A stretch of 64,000 nucleotides of DNA from Paraglaciecola polaris LMG 21857 (GCF_000315055.1 NZ_BAER01000064.1:1-64000), one strand, 5' to 3'; positions 7,935-17,424 are shown, counted from the first letter of the stretch. A program made the numbers and translations. Notes: a model not told the origin generated them from the sequence alone.

Positions 7935-9887
7935 ATGGACTTTATGCAGGTGTTTTTTGCACTTCCTCGTTCTCAAAAACGTTTGGTTAGTGTCATTATT
8001 GATACCGTTTTTATTATCACCGCTTTTTTCTCGGCAATAGCGATGAGGTTAGACAATTTTCAGGTCTTATATGATGCTCATTATTGGCTTTTCATGCCGA
8101 TTGTATGTTCTGCAAGTCTTTATGTTTTTGCTAAATTAGGCCTGTATAGGGCAGTGCTTCGTTATATGGGGTTACAGGCTTTGACCGCGATTGTGGCGGG
8201 TGTTCTTATGTCCACTTTAACCATCGTTTTAACTGCTTATTTTACGGGGCTGAGCTTACCGCGCACAGTGCCAATCATATATGCCGCATTTGCACTTGTT
8301 TTTGTCGGCGGCTCTAGAGCGGTAGTAAGAGCTGTATTTGGCAATGGAATTAAACGCGTTGGCGAGCATGTAATTATCTACGGGGCAGGTGTGAGTGGTC
8401 GTCAACTGGTTACTTCTTTGGCCCAGAGCAGCGAATATAGAACGATGGCATTCGTCGATGACGATCCCACTCTACACGGTACGGTTATTCAAGGGGTGAA
8501 TGTTCATTCTCCATCGATTATTCGAAAGTTAGTTCAACAATATGGCGCGAGTAAAGTATTGCTAGCCATGCCCAGTGCTAGTCACTCTAGGCGAAAGCAA
8601 ATCTTAATGACCTTGGAGCCTCTAGCGATACAGGTTTTAACGATCCCTGCTACTTGTGATTTAGTCAGTGGCAATAAAGTGTATTCCGATATCAAACAAG
8701 TTGAAGTAGATGATTTGTTAGGTCGAGACACAGTTGCTCCACGTGAGCAGTTGATGGCTGCGAATATTAAAGGTAAAAGCGTGATGGTGACCGGGGCCGG
8801 TGGCTCGATAGGCTCTGAATTATGTCGTCAAATCCTCAATTATTCTCCCAAAAAACTCGTACTTTACGAGTTGTCAGAATACTGCTTGTATTCAATAGAA
8901 AGTGAATTACGAGGCCAGGCTGAGTTACTCAATATTAAGGTTGAAATATTGCCCGTACAGGGGTCCGTACAAAAAGAAAACAGAGTGTTGGCTGTAATGG
9001 AGTCATTTAATGTGCAGACGGTTTATCATACCGCAGCATATAAACATGTTCCCTTGGTCGAACAAAATGTAGTTGAAGGCGTTAGAAATAATATTTTTGG
9101 TACTTTCTACACCGCTCGTGCTGCTATTGCGGCAAAAGTGGAAACATTTGTTTTAATCTCTACAGATAAAGCTGTCCGTCCGACCAATGTGATGGGAGCC
9201 ACGAAAAGAATGGCCGAGCTTGTATTACAAGCATTAGATAAAGAAACGCATGATACACGCTTCTGTATGGTGCGATTTGGGAATGTATTGGGGTCATCCG
9301 GTTCTGTTGTACCTTTATTTAGAAGTCAAATTGCCGCAGGCGGTCCCGTAACTGTTACTCATCCAGAAATTACACGATTTTTTATGACGATACCTGAGGC
9401 TTCGCAACTGGTTATTCAAGCGGGGGCTATGGGAGAGGGCGGAGATGTTTTTGTTCTTGATATGGGAGCTCCGGTAAAAATTGTAGACCTCGCATATAAA
9501 ATGATTCATCTAAGTGGATTTAAAGTCATTGATGATCGAACTGCTGAGGGGGATATAGCTATTCAATTTACCGGCATGAGACCAGGTGAAAAATTGTACG
9601 AAGAGCTATTGATAGGTGATGATGTAAGCGGTACTGCGCATGAACGCATAATGACCGCGCACGAGGTGATGTTAACCTGGGAAGTGCTTGAGCCAATCTT
9701 AGATAAACTTGATTTGGCCTGCCACGAGTTCGATCATCGAGTTATTAGGGACATTTTACTGACCACTCCTATAGGGTTTAATCCTAGTGATGGAATTTGT
9801 GATTTAGTCTGGTTAGAACGTAACAAAGATAAAATAGATACACCTGACACTAAAGTGGTTTCTTTTGCGTCTCGAAAGTCTTCGTAG
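7935..9887 (+). CDS. WbpM/FlaA1-type UDP-GlcNAc 4,6-dehydratase (membrane-bound)
   Basis: A 650-residue protein close to the ~665 residues of WbpM. Four hydrophobic helices occupy about residues 15-125, then a first Rossmann region (IYGAGVSGRQL), then the catalytic SDR domain with TGAGGSIGSELCRQI near residue 285. The large-form motif STDKAVRPTNVMGATKRMAE has Met in place of the usual catalytic Tyr. It converts UDP-GlcNAc to UDP-4-keto-6-deoxy-GlcNAc, the precursor of QuiNAc, FucNAc and bacillosamine. It is the last gene of the cluster and a hairpin terminator follows. Start chosen at ATG 7935 with AAGGAG upstream. Confidence 0.92.
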   Translation: MDFMQVFFALPRSQKRLVSVIIDTVFIITAFFSAIAMRLDNFQVLYDAHYWLFMPIVCSASLYVFAKLGLYRAVLRYMGLQALTAIVAGVLMSTLTIVLTAYFTGLSLPRTVPIIYAAFALVFVGGSRAVVRAVFGNGIKRVGEHVIIYGAGVSGRQLVTSLAQSSEYRTMAFVDDDPTLHGTVIQGVNVHSPSIIRKLVQQYGASKVLLAMPSASHSRRKQILMTLEPLAIQVLTIPATCDLVSGNKVYSDIKQVEVDDLLGRDTVAPREQLMAANIKGKSVMVTGAGGSIGSELCRQILNYSPKKLVLYELSEYCLYSIESELRGQAELLNIKVEILPVQGSVQKENRVLAVMESFNVQTVYHTAAYKHVPLVEQNVVEGVRNNIFGTFYTARAAIAAKVETFVLISTDKAVRPTNVMGATKRMAELVLQALDKETHDTRFCMVRFGNVLGSSGSVVPLFRSQIAAGGPVTVTHPEITRFFMTIPEASQLVIQAGAMGEGGDVFVLDMGAPVKIVDLAYKMIHLSGFKVIDDRTAEGDIAIQFTGMRPGEKLYEELLIGDDVSGTAHERIMTAHEVMLTWEVLEPILDKLDLACHEFDHRVIRDILLTTPIGFNPSDGICDLVWLERNKDKIDTPDTKVVSFASRKSS

Positions 9888-9900
9888 TATAAGTTCCTAA

Positions 9901-9930
9901 TGGCCTACTTAGAAAGTAGGCCATTTATTA
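9901..9930 (+). terminator. Rho-independent terminator after the dehydratase gene
   Basis: A perfect 10-base inverted repeat (TGGCCTACTT / AAGTAGGCCA) with a three-base loop is followed by a T-rich tail. It lies 13 bases after the stop and probably ends the glycan operon. Confidence 0.8.
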
Positions 9931-10285
9931 TTTATCTGTTCTTCCTACTCAAACTTTACTAACCACGTTTAAGAAGGAAGCGAAGGTCTCGTAAAGCACA
10001 AGCCGTTAGTAAATCTCCATATTCATCAACTGTAGCTTAGACAGCAAACTGAGATTACTCACCAGACGACCTTTTCCCTGACCCTCCCTTGATAAATCCC
10101 TTGAGGGACAATCTCTTCTCCTACACACTCTCGCTTGATTGTTGCAAAGGTTTACAGATTTGAATATTTGATCATTATTAGTCGTGTTCGTTGGTTAACC
10201 GAAATTGTTTAAATACCACTGATAACGAGTAATAAGACAGACTTGTCTCTACGGAGTTACTGCAAGCTCTTATTTCTAATTCATA
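9931..10285. other. Intergenic stretch with no recognised gene
   Basis: About 355 bases between the terminators of two converging operons. I see no credible open frame with a ribosome site, no tRNA-like fold and no clear repeat. Confidence 0.5.
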
Positions 10286-10316
10286 TAAAAACCGCTTAAG
10301 TGTCCTTAAGCGGCTT
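10286..10316 (-). terminator. Rho-independent terminator of the yjbEFGH operon
   Basis: CCGCTTAAG / CTTAAGCGG forms a 9-base stem with a four-base loop. Read on the minus strand it is followed by five T residues. It lies about 40 bases beyond the yjbH stop. Confidence 0.8.
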
Positions 10317-10357
10317 TATAGTTTTACGCTGACGTTATAAAGATAACGCTAAGTGCG

Positions 10358-12505
10358 TTACCTAGAGAAGGGGGAGCGTTCATCTGTGGTGTTGTATAGG
10401 GTTACAGGGCGTATTAAGGGTTGTCCGCCATCACGAGCAATAGGTATCCAAGGTAACTGACCTCGACCTTTCGATGATTTGAGTGAAAACAGATCAAATG
10501 GTATGGATAAGTAAAAGCCCTTAGTAAAGCTGCCTTCACCATATTCATCAGCACTCACATTCGTTATCGAAGCAAAAGCTCCGACCACGATGCCACTGTC
10601 GAAGCGTTTAGCGAAGTCTACTGTTACCCCTTTATCTTTTGCCAAATATTGACCAATGTTAAACGTTAACTGAGTATCGGGTAAAAAGCTTGGTTTCCAA
10701 TAAATATTGGCGTGTCCAGTGAGCACCTTATAATCAAAAAATTCAAAATCATCTCTATATGAACGTTGTTGCACATAATTTATATCAAATCCAAAGGCAA
10801 TGTTGCTGTCCACTGGGCGATAGAGCAGTTCGCCGCCTACACCACCGTACATGGCTTCTAGATAGCCACCATACACTTGCGCATATAGGTTTGGTGCTAT
10901 GCGGTCGTTCCAATGTAAATATAGGTTTTCTAGGGTGACGTTTCTGTCAGAAACATATTCACGCACATTAGTACGCACTCTTGGCAAAGTGCTCGCTGCG
11001 CCGTCTGTAGTGAAGTTAAATTTGTCGAAGTTCTCAAACAAATTCACTTTTAATGTGCCGGCGACACTGGTTTTACCATTAAAGCTATAGCCACCGTTTA
11101 GCAATACGCCAGCTTGGTATAAGTAGAAGTCTTCAGGGTTGCCAAAAGTTTGGATCCAGAAGGTTTCAATACCGGTGAAGAAGCCTGACGTGTTCGCTGG
11201 ATCATAGTTGGCTAACGTTTCTGCTTGTAGATCTTGGCGCTGATATGTGCTTTTTATATCAGGCTCAATGGTCTCGTAACGTGCTTGTTTTTTAAATTCA
11301 TCAGCGTTTACCAGTGTTTCCACTATTGGCACCGAGCCGTTGGTATTGACGACTTTATAACTTTTTACTGACTCTGGAAGCTCAGACGCCATTATACGAC
11401 CCATACGCTGTATTGCTTCGTCAGTGTCCCGATAACTAATTTGTTGCCCGTATAATGTTACTTGTTGCTCGTTTACGTCACTGGATGTGGTGATAAAACC
11501 GGCTTCGCTATAGAGATGTAAATTCATGCGCGCTAAGTTAACGTCGTCAATGACGGTCGCTTTGGGTTTAGCGGCTAATTCCCGTGGTGGGGGATCGAAT
11601 TTTAATTGGCTCAACTGGTGCAGATTAAAGTTATAATTTATGCCAAAGCCTATGGTGTTGCCACGCTGGTAATTCACACTAAAATCGAAGTTATTCCATC
11701 TGTACGCAGCACCGAAATTCCAATTACTGTCTTGCTCTAATGCACCCGCTCGATCAGTAAGGTAATTATTGCCTTCGTATTCTACTTTTAAGCGCAGTGG
11801 CGCCCATGGGGTTTGATACTCAATGCCGCCGAACACTGACGCTGGGCCCTTAAAGAAGCGCTGATAATCTATTTTGCCGCCATTACCGGTGAAACCACCA
11901 GGGCGATTGCAATAACTATCAGAAACTTCGCAAAATGGGTTTGAAACGTTGCCAGACGTACCTAAGTATCCCCAACCCATATTGATATGAAAATTGATAT
12001 CACCGACTTGTTTGCTTAAACCAATAAATTCACTTTCGAAAAAACCGGTACCGCCAAAGTCACGAAAACCCACCGAGAGCTCAGGCAAATAATAGCTTTC
12101 TTTGAGTAATCTAAATTTGGCGTCTATGCCCTTATCCTTAAGGGTTTGATTGCCGCTAAAACCAGGGAAAATACTGTAAGGACGATTCCGTACGTCTGTA
12201 TATCTTACGGTTGCTTGCATCCATGGGAATAGCTGTAGGGTTGCTGACCAAAAACGATATTCGTCGTTGTCAGTGTAACTAACCCGTAAGTCACCTTCCG
12301 CTAACATGCGTGAGGTGGGAGTTTGAATAAGCCCGGTACCGCCGTGCACCATGAGTGAACTGCCCACTGGGGAGATATTCCAGTCGTCAAGGCTATTCGC
12401 GCTGTTTTCTTGTCCGTAAGCAATTGAGCAGCTAAAAAAAGATGCGATCGTTAGCCATTGAAGGGGCATTTTGTGTTTATTTTTTATTGTGTTGGATAGC
12501 GGCAT
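10358..12505 (-). CDS. yjbH: YjbH/GfcD-family outer-membrane exopolysaccharide protein
   Basis: A 715-residue protein with a signal peptide, followed by GGTGLIQTPTSRMLAEGDLRVSY, typical of YjbH-family proteins. The rest is rich in alternating aromatic and polar strands, as in outer-membrane beta-barrels. The family is tied to secretion or modification of exopolysaccharide and group 4 capsule. It is the last gene of a four-gene set whose order matches yjbEFGH/gfcABCD. Its ATG overlaps the yjbG stop (TAATG), so translation is coupled; a second methionine at residue 13 is an alternative start. The molecular activity of the family is not established. Confidence 0.88.
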   Translation of the reverse strand: MPLSNTIKNKHKMPLQWLTIASFFSCSIAYGQENSANSLDDWNISPVGSSLMVHGGTGLIQTPTSRMLAEGDLRVSYTDNDEYRFWSATLQLFPWMQATVRYTDVRNRPYSIFPGFSGNQTLKDKGIDAKFRLLKESYYLPELSVGFRDFGGTGFFESEFIGLSKQVGDINFHINMGWGYLGTSGNVSNPFCEVSDSYCNRPGGFTGNGGKIDYQRFFKGPASVFGGIEYQTPWAPLRLKVEYEGNNYLTDRAGALEQDSNWNFGAAYRWNNFDFSVNYQRGNTIGFGINYNFNLHQLSQLKFDPPPRELAAKPKATVIDDVNLARMNLHLYSEAGFITTSSDVNEQQVTLYGQQISYRDTDEAIQRMGRIMASELPESVKSYKVVNTNGSVPIVETLVNADEFKKQARYETIEPDIKSTYQRQDLQAETLANYDPANTSGFFTGIETFWIQTFGNPEDFYLYQAGVLLNGGYSFNGKTSVAGTLKVNLFENFDKFNFTTDGAASTLPRVRTNVREYVSDRNVTLENLYLHWNDRIAPNLYAQVYGGYLEAMYGGVGGELLYRPVDSNIAFGFDINYVQQRSYRDDFEFFDYKVLTGHANIYWKPSFLPDTQLTFNIGQYLAKDKGVTVDFAKRFDSGIVVGAFASITNVSADEYGEGSFTKGFYLSIPFDLFSLKSSKGRGQLPWIPIARDGGQPLIRPVTLYNTTDERSPFSR

Positions 12506-13239
12506 TACAGCACCCTATTTGTAGCTAGGGAAACAAGAAGTGTGTTAATTTTCTCAAATTCTGGGTGAAACAAAGACTCTTTGAAAGGCACAAATAGCAT
12601 GCTCCCTGGCATGGCTTCTTGATGCTGTTTATTCCAATAAGCCGAAGGTGTCAGTATGGCCCTTCCATCGGTTTGAATAATGTAAACGTAGTCTTGATTA
12701 GCAGCACTGATCCGTGCGGAACTCGCTACATATTCGCTCACATCAGTGTGTGGTTGATGTGCAACCACTAGTGTTTGTTCAACTGCGCCAAAAATGAATA
12801 CAGTTTTACTACGCGAGCCTGCACTTAATATATAGCGCTCGTCGATTAGCAGCGGATTTTTTGCCGGCTGAATACGGGCTAAATCAATATCTATTGCAAT
12901 GGGCGAACGTTTAGCTACCTGCCAACTCGATACCACTTGCATGAGTTGATCCGTCGCGCTAAGTAGTGACGTATCGTCTGCAGAAAAGCGTTTTTTAATG
13001 ATGTTCAGATTATCCAGCAGGGCTTGGCGTGTTTTTTCAACCTCGCTATTTGATTGGTAAAGGGCCGCAGCGGGCCAGTAGATATTATTCTGGTCGGCCA
13101 AAGGGGCTAATGCATCTGATAAGCGAATAGAGCTAGGGTAGGTGTATGACTCATCTCCCCAAGTTAATGTGACTTCAGCGCGAAGTTCAGCACTCAGGAA
13201 ACATGCAGCTAGGGCTGCGAGCGTTAAATAACTTTTCAT
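12505..13239 (-). CDS. yjbG: YjbG/GfcC-family periplasmic capsule/EPS protein
   Basis: About 244 residues from the ATG at 13239, beginning MKSYLTLAALAACFLSAELRA, a clear signal peptide; a GTG at 13254 would add five residues. The mature part includes a small-domain segment with SDALAPLADQNNIYWPAA, as expected for GfcC/YjbG (caps_synth_GfcC). The C-terminus shows DGRAILTPSAYWN, reminiscent of the SLBB-like domain of this family. It is periplasmic and probably works with YjbH and YjbF in polysaccharide export. It begins 18 bases after the yjbF stop and overlaps yjbH. Confidence 0.82.
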   Translation of the reverse strand: MKSYLTLAALAACFLSAELRAEVTLTWGDESYTYPSSIRLSDALAPLADQNNIYWPAAALYQSNSEVEKTRQALLDNLNIIKKRFSADDTSLLSATDQLMQVVSSWQVAKRSPIAIDIDLARIQPAKNPLLIDERYILSAGSRSKTVFIFGAVEQTLVVAHQPHTDVSEYVASSARISAANQDYVYIIQTDGRAILTPSAYWNKQHQEAMPGSMLFVPFKESLFHPEFEKINTLLVSLATNRVL

Positions 13240-13257
13240 GGTTTGAAACTTCACTTA

Positions 13258-13932
13258 TCAGTTGAGTCTGGCGATGCGGCTAAGGTAAATAAACTCGATA
13301 GCTTCACTAACGGGTGACAACGTTTGCGTACTTTTTACTAAGGTTCCGCTTTGTTTATCAAACCAATAAAAGTTTTGCCATTCTCGGTTTAATCTTATGT
13401 AATCTGTTGGGGCATCGTAATCTAGTGATTCTACATATAAAGTGGTGTTTATATTTTTGTTCAATATATGCAAAGTTTCTGACCTTGGCTCACTGAACGA
13501 TGAGCGAATGGGGTAGCCATATTCGTCTTCAGACCAATCTGCGCTGCGTTGCCAAGCTGATGCCTTGGATTGAAGCGGCAGTGTTTTTAGCGGATCAGAG
13601 TCCGTGTTTGATAGGTAAAGTAAGTTTTTATCTAAACCCAAGGTACGTACCACCCGGCCTTTTTCTAATATCAGCATGGCATTATCACCCGAAACCCATT
13701 TATGTTGCCCATTTTCGAGATAGGCGAGTGCCATAATGGCTTTAGGGCGCTCCCCTCGTTTGACTGACATAACGTCGGTTTTTGACGCGGAGACTTGCTC
13801 TGGGGTCATGCTTGCGTCTTGGGGGTCAGAGAACGCAATTTTTAACGTGTCGTAATATGCGTGATAGGTACCACTGCAACTGGTAGTGCCAGCTAATACA
13901 AATATGGCAAACACAATAGTTTTGATGTTCAT
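13258..13932 (-). CDS. yjbF: YjbF/GfcB-family outer-membrane lipoprotein
   Basis: A 224-residue protein with a lipoprotein signal: a hydrophobic run ending LAGTTSC, so Cys19 is the likely lipidated residue. The mature part carries the YjbF-like features DVMSVKRGERPKAIMALA and, further on, YGYPIRSSFSEPR. In the family this lipoprotein works with YjbG and YjbH in exopolysaccharide or capsule assembly. It is separated from yjbE by about 110 bases holding an intrinsic terminator, so its transcription probably depends on read-through. Confidence 0.83.
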   Translation of the reverse strand: MNIKTIVFAIFVLAGTTSCSGTYHAYYDTLKIAFSDPQDASMTPEQVSASKTDVMSVKRGERPKAIMALAYLENGQHKWVSGDNAMLILEKGRVVRTLGLDKNLLYLSNTDSDPLKTLPLQSKASAWQRSADWSEDEYGYPIRSSFSEPRSETLHILNKNINTTLYVESLDYDAPTDYIRLNREWQNFYWFDKQSGTLVKSTQTLSPVSEAIEFIYLSRIARLN

Positions 13933-13999
13933 GGGTGGGCGTGTGTCCGAGTTATTCTAATAAGCGCATTGTACTGAATGAAGATTAATGCCGTGGCAA

Positions 14000-14026
14000 T
14001 AAAAAAGCCGCCAAAAGGCGGCTTTC
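14000..14026 (-). terminator. Internal terminator between yjbE and yjbF
   Basis: AAGCCGCC / GGCGGCTT forms an 8-base GC-rich stem with a four-base loop. Read on the minus strand it is followed by TTTTTTATT. It lies just after the yjbE stop and before yjbF, so it should attenuate the downstream genes relative to yjbE. Confidence 0.8.
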
Positions 14027-14041
14027 AAAAATAACGTTATC

Positions 14042-14389
14042 TTATAAAGAAGTTGCTGTTGCAGTAACCGTAACTGGAGTCGTAACTGTTGCAGTAACTG
14101 TAGACGTCACAGTAGTCGTAGTTGAAGGTACACATTCACCGTCAACTAACGTTTCGCCGTCACCACAAGTTGGATCAATTGGATCAACAACTGTGTTTGA
14201 GTTACCGCGGTTGTTAGAAACAATTGCGCCAGCGATAGCTAAGCCAACAACCCCAGCAGCGATAGTACCAACGCCTACACCGCCTACAGTTGACTCAGAT
14301 GCATTGTTGCCACCTGTGTTTTCTTGTGCCATTACTGAATTACCAGCAAGTGCTAATACTGCTGTTGCAGCCATAAGAATTTTTTTCAT
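14042..14389 (-). CDS. yjbE: YjbE/GfcA-like small secreted protein with Val/Thr-repeat tail
   Basis: A 115-residue protein with signal peptide MKKILMAATAVLALAGNSVMA. A Gly/Val/Ala-rich hydrophobic stretch near residues 35-60 follows, then a short segment with two cysteines (PTCGDGETLVDGECVPS). The last ~25 residues are almost only Thr, Val, Ser and Ala. The composition and the position at the head of yjbFGH match the small YjbE/GfcA proteins, whose function is unknown. An AAGGGA ribosome site precedes the ATG. Its own promoter and a following terminator suggest it is made in excess of the rest of the operon. Confidence 0.75.
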   Translation of the reverse strand: MKKILMAATAVLALAGNSVMAQENTGGNNASESTVGGVGVGTIAAGVVGLAIAGAIVSNNRGNSNTVVDPIDPTCGDGETLVDGECVPSTTTTVTSTVTATVTTPVTVTATATSL

Positions 14390-14430
14390 AATGTGATCCC
14401 TTCGTGTTAAGTAAAATCAAGACTGTCTAG

Positions 14431-14459
14431 ATTCTAATGGAATAATTTACTGACCTCAA
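14431..14459 (-). promoter_or_regulatory. Predicted sigma-70 promoter of yjbEFGH
   Basis: Read on the minus strand, TTGAGG (14459-14454) and TAGAAT (14436-14431) are separated by 17 bases. The start point would be near 14424, giving a 5' leader of about 35 bases before yjbE. Confidence 0.55.
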
Positions 14460-14473
14460 TAGGTGTAGATAAA

Positions 14474-14531
14474 ACAATCATTAAAATATTGATTGTATTG
14501 TAAAAACGTGTGACGTCGGAGACGTTTTTAC
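14474..14531. promoter_or_regulatory. Two adjacent inverted repeats, candidate regulator sites upstream of yjbE
   Basis: ACAATCA / TGATTGT with a 9-base spacer (14474-14496) is followed three bases later by GTAAAAACGT / ACGTTTTTAC with a 12-base spacer (14500-14531). Both lie directly upstream of the predicted yjbE -35 box, about 60 and 90 bases before the start point, where activators of sigma-70 promoters often bind. The binding protein is unknown. Confidence 0.45.
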
Positions 14532-14803
14532 AAGTACCCCAGGACGTTATATTTTGACTAATAAATTATTTTAAAGGGGCATCAGACGTCATTGAACGGC
14601 AAATCTTAATTAATACCATTCCCAATGGGGGGCAATAAAGGGTAAAATGTAAAGTTAGTCGCGAAAAAAAGACAGTTGGTAATGCCGCGAGCCCGAAAAC
14701 CCTAGGGTTACATTTCGGCATTGTTTTTGCTGATAGGATCAAAAGTTTGTCATAATTGGGCGGTAACATTCGCCTGAATTTACAGTTAAGGAATATTACT
14801 TCG

Positions 14804-16144
14804 ATGAAAGTTACAGTATTTGGGATTGGTTATGTCGGTTTGGTACAAGCCGCGGTGATGGCAGAAGTGGGCCATGATGTGGTTTGTGTTGATGTGGATC
14901 AAAATAAAGTCGACAGATTAAAACAAGGCCATATACCGATTTATGAACCTGGCTTGACACCTTTAGTGAATAGCAACTACGAAGCTGGACGTGTTGATTT
15001 TACTATTGATGCTGCGCGCGGTGTGGCCCATGGGGAAGTGATTTTCATTGCAGTAGGTACTCCCCCTGATGAAGATGGCTCCGCGGATTTAAAATATGTT
15101 CTTTCAGTCGCTAAAACCGTTGCTGAGCATATGGACTCTCACAAGATCATTATTAACAAATCAACTGTACCTGTAGGTACCGCTGATAAAGTCAGTGCTA
15201 AGGTTACCGAAACCCTTGCGTCTCTTGGTAAAGAACTAACTTTCGATGTGGTTTCCAACCCTGAATTTTTAAAAGAAGGGGCTGCGGTAAATGATTGCAT
15301 GCGCCCTGACCGCATCATTATTGGTACAGAAAGTGAATCTGCTGAGAAAAAATTACGCGAGCTATATTCGCCGTTTAACCGTAACCACGACAAAATCATC
15401 GTTATGGATATTCGTAGCGCTGAGCTAACGAAATATGCAGCAAACTGTATGTTGGCCACCAAGATAAGCTTTATGAATGAAATGGCAAACTTGGCTGAGT
15501 TAATGGGTGCTGATATTGAAAACGTGCGCCGTGGTATTGGTTCTGACCCACGTATTGGTTACCAGTTTATTTACCCAGGCTGCGGCTATGGGGGTTCATG
15601 TTTCCCTAAAGACGTTCAAGCTCTTGTTCGCAGTGCTACAGGTGTTGGTTACAATGCGCGCGTGCTTGAAGCGGTAGAAGCGGTTAACTACGCCCAGAAA
15701 GAAAAATTATTTGAGTACATCATGCGTCACTTTGGTGGCGACGTGAAAGGCAAAACAGTGGCAATCTGGGGGCTTTCATTTAAGCCTAATACTGACGACA
15801 TGCGCGAAGCATCTAGCCGTGTATTGATGGAAAGCTTGTGGGAAGCCGGTGCCAAAGTTAAAGCATACGACCCAGAAGCAATGGAAGAAACCCAGCGTAT
15901 ATATGGCAGTCGTGATGATTTGAACTTGGTCGGTACTAAAGAGTCTGCGCTTGATGGTGCTGACTTCTTAGTTATTTGTACTGAGTGGCAGGCTTTCCGT
16001 GCCCCTGATTTCGAACTAATTAAGCAGAAACTTGCAACACCGTTAATCTTTGATGGACGGAATTTATTTGAACCCAACATGATGTTGGAATACGGCTTGC
16101 ATTACTATGCTATAGGCCGTGGATTATCAGTAAAAGGACAGTAA
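14804..16144 (+). CDS. ugd: UDP-glucose 6-dehydrogenase
   Basis: A 446-residue member of the UDP-glucose/GDP-mannose dehydrogenase family. It has the N-terminal NAD site [16 protein letters not shown], the central [10 protein letters not shown], and the catalytic cysteine in [12 protein letters not shown] near residue 265. The C-terminal domain has [15 protein letters not shown]. It oxidises UDP-glucose to UDP-glucuronate for acidic polysaccharides. The ATG at 14804 is preferred over an upstream alternative because the NAD motif then starts at residue 3 and TAAGGA lies upstream. It is followed after one base by galU, which makes its substrate. GDP-mannose dehydrogenase is less likely given galU. 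Confidence 0.92.
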   Translation: MKVTVFGIGYVGLVQAAVMAEVGHDVVCVDVDQNKVDRLKQGHIPIYEPGLTPLVNSNYEAGRVDFTIDAARGVAHGEVIFIAVGTPPDEDGSADLKYVLSVAKTVAEHMDSHKIIINKSTVPVGTADKVSAKVTETLASLGKELTFDVVSNPEFLKEGAAVNDCMRPDRIIIGTESESAEKKLRELYSPFNRNHDKIIVMDIRSAELTKYAANCMLATKISFMNEMANLAELMGADIENVRRGIGSDPRIGYQFIYPGCGYGGSCFPKDVQALVRSATGVGYNARVLEAVEAVNYAQKEKLFEYIMRHFGGDVKGKTVAIWGLSFKPNTDDMREASSRVLMESLWEAGAKVKAYDPEAMEETQRIYGSRDDLNLVGTKESALDGADFLVICTEWQAFRAPDFELIKQKLATPLIFDGRNLFEPNMMLEYGLHYYAIGRGLSVKGQ

Positions 16145-16145
16145 A

Positions 16146-17039
16146 ATGAGTCAAGTAAAGAAAGCCGTCATCCCAGTTGCGGGATTAGGAACACGTATGT
16201 TGCCGGCAACCAAAGCAATTCCTAAGGAAATGCTACCCGTTGTTGATAAACCGCTTATTCAATACGTGGTTTCTGAGTGTGTAAACGCAGGGATAAAAGA
16301 AATTATCTTGGTGACTCATGCCAGTAAAAACAGTATCGAAAATCACTTTGACACCAGCTTTGAACTTGAAGCCACGTTAGAAAAACGTGTTAAACGTCAG
16401 TTGCTTGAAGCGGTACAGGCTATATGCCCTAAAGACGTGACCATTATGCACGTGCGCCAAGGCGTAGCGAAAGGGTTAGGGCATGCGGTATTGTGTGCAC
16501 GCCCTATGGTGGGGGATGCGCCATTTGCTGTTGTATTACCTGACGTTATTGTTGATGACGGAACGTGTAATCCTAAGAAAGATAATTTAGCGGACATGGT
16601 TGCTAAATTTAACACCAGCCAAGTCAGCCAAATCATGGTGGAAAGCGTTCCTCAGGAAGATGTGAGTAAATACGGTATCGTGGATTTAGACGGTGCGACG
16701 CTTTCTCCTGGTGAGTCAGCGAAAATGCACGGCATGGTTGAAAAACCGAATCTTGCGGATGCGCCTTCTGATTTAGCGGTTGTTGGCCGTTATGTATTGT
16801 CTGAAAAAGTGTGGGATCTACTCGCTAAAACAGTGCCTGGTGCAGGTGATGAAATTCAATTGACTGATGCAATTGACTCGCTTATGCGAACCGAGCAAGT
16901 CGATGCGTATTACATGAAAGGCAAAAGCCATGACTGTGGTAGCAAGCTGGGTTACATGAAAGCTAACGTAGAGTTCGCCTTGCGTCACCCAGAATTAGGT
17001 ACTGAATTTAAAGAGTTTTTACACACGATCGTGAAATAA
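16146..17039 (+). CDS. galU: UTP-glucose-1-phosphate uridylyltransferase
   Basis: A 297-residue GalU-family nucleotidyltransferase. The signature [20 protein letters not shown] spans residues 8-27 and binds [17 protein letters not shown] follows, and GMVEKP and [11 protein letters not shown] occur later. It makes UDP-glucose from UTP and glucose-1-phosphate in the cytoplasm. It begins one base after ugd, so the pair forms a two-gene operon leading to UDP-glucuronate. A strong bidirectional terminator follows. Length and motifs match the family closely. Confidence 0.95.
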   Translation: MSQVKKAVIPVAGLGTRMLPATKAIPKEMLPVVDKPLIQYVVSECVNAGIKEIILVTHASKNSIENHFDTSFELEATLEKRVKRQLLEAVQAICPKDVTIMHVRQGVAKGLGHAVLCARPMVGDAPFAVVLPDVIVDDGTCNPKKDNLADMVAKFNTSQVSQIMVESVPQEDVSKYGIVDLDGATLSPGESAKMHGMVEKPNLADAPSDLAVVGRYVLSEKVWDLLAKTVPGAGDEIQLTDAIDSLMRTEQVDAYYMKGKSHDCGSKLGYMKANVEFALRHPELGTEFKEFLHTIVK

Positions 17040-17056
17040 ATTCAGACTTGCTATAA

Positions 17057-17095
17057 GAAAAGCCGCATGATGTTTTCCATCATGCGGCTTTTTTG
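17057..17095. terminator. Bidirectional terminator between galU and comEA
   Basis: A 12-base perfect stem (AGCCGCATGATG / CATCATGCGGCT) has a five-base loop, AAAA on the left and a T tract on the right. It serves the converging galU and comEA transcripts. Confidence 0.88.
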
Positions 17096-17115
17096 TACCT
17101 TTTATAAGTGAAGAC

Positions 17116-17424
17116 TTATTTAACCTGTACGTGATCAGCTAATTTAGCCAGCATTTTTTTACCGATCCCTTTTACATTAGTAAGATCGTCAATGCTGGTA
17201 AATTTACCACTTTTCTCACGATACGCTATGATAGCGGCTGCTTTTTTCTTACCTATACCTGGCAAAGTGACTAACTGCTCGGCTGTTGCCGTATTCAGAT
17301 TGATTTTTTGCGACTTCATTTGAGATACACTGCTTTTGTCTACTTGGGCCTCAGCAACTACATTGCCTACATAGCCAGTCAGTAAAACACCTGCAAAAAA
17401 TAGGGTAGCGATAAACTTCTTCAT
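17116..17424 (-). CDS. ComEA-family helix-hairpin-helix DNA-binding protein
   Basis: A 102-residue secreted protein. A signal peptide covers about residues 1-25, then KINLNTATAEQLVTLPGIGK and a second hairpin VKGIGKKMLAKLADH form a tandem helix-hairpin-helix domain. Single-domain ComEA proteins bind DNA in the periplasm and support uptake through type IV pili in naturally competent gammaproteobacteria. Type IV pilus genes in the same window make that role plausible, though the domain alone does not prove competence. It stands alone, with a terminator on its 3' side. Confidence 0.85.
   Translation of the reverse strand: MKKFIATLFFAGVLLTGYVGNVVAEAQVDKSSVSQMKSQKINLNTATAEQLVTLPGIGKKKAAAIIAYREKSGKFTSIDDLTNVKGIGKKMLAKLADHVQVK

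Noticed and set aside
14193-14396. 67-codon frame antisense to yjbE
   Set aside because: Low-complexity shadow of the yjbE coding sequence.
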